Below are positions 62,897-64,000 of a stretch of 64,000 nt of DNA, piece by piece; within the stretch, counting starts at the first letter, position 1, and each line of letters starts with the position of its first letter. The DNA is from JAGWRI01 sp035700805 (GTDB taxonomy: Bacteria; Gemmatimonadota; Gemmatimonadetes; Gemmatimonadales; Gemmatimonadaceae). The translations under genes were made by a program, and so were the position numbers. The notes under the pieces are model-generated. The model saw nothing but the letters and a program-made list of their open reading frames with translations. It was not told the origin of the DNA and ran no database searches. Location of the stretch: the NCBI GenBank assembly GCA_035700805.1, contig DASSOG010000053.1, positions 1 through 64,000 on the forward strand, given 5' to 3'.

Positions 62897-64000
62897 ATGG
62901 TTCCTTCAGATCTGGCCGCCTTCTTCGTCGCCAACGACCCTCGCATTCGCGACGAACTGTTCGACTTCCTGCGCATCCCCAGTGTGAGCGCGCGCTCGGA
63001 GCATGACGCCGACACGGCGCGCGCCGCGCAGTGGGTGGCGGACAACCTGGGCAACGCCGGGCTGCGAGCCACCGTGCACCCCACCGCGGGTCATCCGATT
63101 GTCGTGGGGGAGTGGCGCGGCGCGGGAAGCGACGCGCCCACGCTCCTCATCTACGGCCATTACGACGTGCAGCCGGCCGAACCACTGGAGCTGTGGGATT
63201 CCCCGGCATTCGAACCCACCATCCGCGACGGCAAGCTGTTCGGCCGCGGCTCCGTGGACGACAAGGGCCAGCTCTTCCTGCACATGAAGGCGGTGGAGGC
63301 GCACCTGAAGGTGCGCGGTCGCCTGCCGGTGAATGTGATCGTCCTGGCCGAGGGCGAGGAGGAAGTGGGCAGCGAGAACCTGGCCGGGTTCATCGAGGAG
63401 CATCGCGACGAGCTCAGGTGCGACGGGGTGGTGATTTCCGATTCTTCAATGTTTGCCCCCGGCCTGCCGTCCATCCTCTCGTCGCTGCGCGGACTGGCGT
63501 ATTTCCAGGTGGACGTGGTGGGGCCGTCGGCGGATCTGCATTCGGGTATCTATGGCGGCGCGGTGATCAACCCCGCCACGGCGCTCGCGCGCATGCTGGC
63601 CACGCTGCACGACGCCGACTGGCGCGTGGCCATCCCGGGCTTCTACGACAAGGTGCGCGACTGGGGCGACCAGGCGCGCCGCGACATCAAGGCGCTGCCC
63701 TTTGACGACGAGCACTACCGCGCCGAGGTCGGGGCGCCGGCGCTGGGCGGTGAGAAGGGGTTCAGTACACTGGAACGCGTATGGACGCGTCCCACATGCG
63801 AGGTGAACGGGCTGCTCAGCGGCTATACGGCCGAAGGATCCAAGACCGTGCTGCCCTCGCGCGCCATGGCCAAGGTAAGCTGTCGCCTGGTGCCCGACCA
63901 GGATCCGCGCGAGATCGAGAAGCTCCTGCGCGCGCACGTCCAGCGCGTGGCGCCGGCCGGCGTGGCTGTGACGGTCACCACGCTCCACGGCGGCCGCCCG
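62897..64000 (+). CDS. M20 family metallopeptidase/dipeptidase, C-terminus off the right edge (partial)
   Basis: The first 368 residues are present, from the ATG at 62897 (AGGA lies only 2 bases before it, so the start is not certain). M20 enzymes are dinuclear zinc exopeptidases. The metal-site motifs are TLLIYGHYDVQP, FGRGSVDDKGQ and VIVLAEGEEEVGS, with the catalytic Glu in the EEE run. The ADLHSGIYGGAVINPA block and the LHDADWR stretch are typical of the dipeptidase/CNDP-like group. The substrates are probably short peptides. It begins 118 bases after the GNAT gene, beyond the hairpin. Confidence 0.9.
   Translation, partial: MVPSDLAAFFVANDPRIRDELFDFLRIPSVSARSEHDADTARAAQWVADNLGNAGLRATVHPTAGHPIVVGEWRGAGSDAPTLLIYGHYDVQPAEPLELWDSPAFEPTIRDGKLFGRGSVDDKGQLFLHMKAVEAHLKVRGRLPVNVIVLAEGEEEVGSENLAGFIEEHRDELRCDGVVISDSSMFAPGLPSILSSLRGLAYFQVDVVGPSADLHSGIYGGAVINPATALARMLATLHDADWRVAIPGFYDKVRDWGDQARRDIKALPFDDEHYRAEVGAPALGGEKGFSTLERVWTRPTCEVNGLLSGYTAEGSKTVLPSRAMAKVSCRLVPDQDPREIEKLLRAHVQRVAPAGVAVTVTTLHGGRP

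Overview
The window is a high-GC bacterial chromosome segment, densely coded on both strands. The best taxonomic guess is Gemmatimonadota. This is an inference from three things: GC-rich coding with weak or absent Shine-Dalgarno sites; a short conserved protein of a type otherwise mislabelled as an ABC ATPase in Bacteroidota; and a barrel-less carboxypeptidase-regulatory/plug protein. I see no rRNA, tRNA, CRISPR array, insertion sequence or prophage. Both ends cut through genes: a PilX-like pilin on the left and an M20 peptidase on the right.

Layout, left to right. 1-1776 (-) is a minor pilin cluster (PilV, PilW, partial PilX); the PilW-like protein carries a fibronectin-III-like C-terminus. 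1950-6027 holds a conserved small protein and a DapA-family aldolase/NAD-epimerase pair, divergent from a cupin/SDR pair; both Rossmann enzymes lack canonical catalytic residues. 6076-13291 (-) is a seven-gene drug-efflux operon led by a TetR/CecR regulator, resembling E. coli cecR-ybhGFSR but with a tolC gene added and the double ATPase split in two. Its operator overlaps the tetR start codon. 13433-13891 is an Hsp20 gene. 14194-17456 (+) encodes MsrPQ, a THUMP RNA methyltransferase and a MOSC protein; msrQ appears to start at CTG. 17564-21933 is an orphan histidine kinase followed by 2-oxoglutarate dehydrogenase E1.

21999-32291 (+) is a tightly coupled run: exported PIG-L deacetylase, FbpABC-like importer, type II NADH dehydrogenase, hybrid PAS kinase and an ANTAR antiterminator. 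32339-38352 (-) is an MFS transporter and a BMP-type nucleoside ABC importer. 38458-42646 (+) is nadA, nadC, an RNB nuclease and a cyclophilin lipoprotein. 42706-47662 (-) is an acyl-CoA dehydrogenase, a cyclase/formamidase, gnd and zwf. 47801-50992 (+) is a two-component system with a secreted third gene, preceded by direct repeats at 11-bp period. 50993-53433 looks like a lower-GC accessory patch with a barrel-less plug protein, a beheaded DsbA remnant and an AraC-like regulator. 53434-64000 holds a YyaL/DUF255 protein, a membrane PHP protein with a GT39 glycosyltransferase, a Tat-exported GH2 glycosidase with a palindrome at its predicted start site, an amidohydrolase, a GNAT acetyltransferase and the M20 peptidase.

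Gene coupling is extreme: most operon junctions are 4-base ATGA or GTGA overlaps, and several starts are GTG, TTG or probably CTG. Several intergenic hairpins directly follow stop codons and lack U-tracts.
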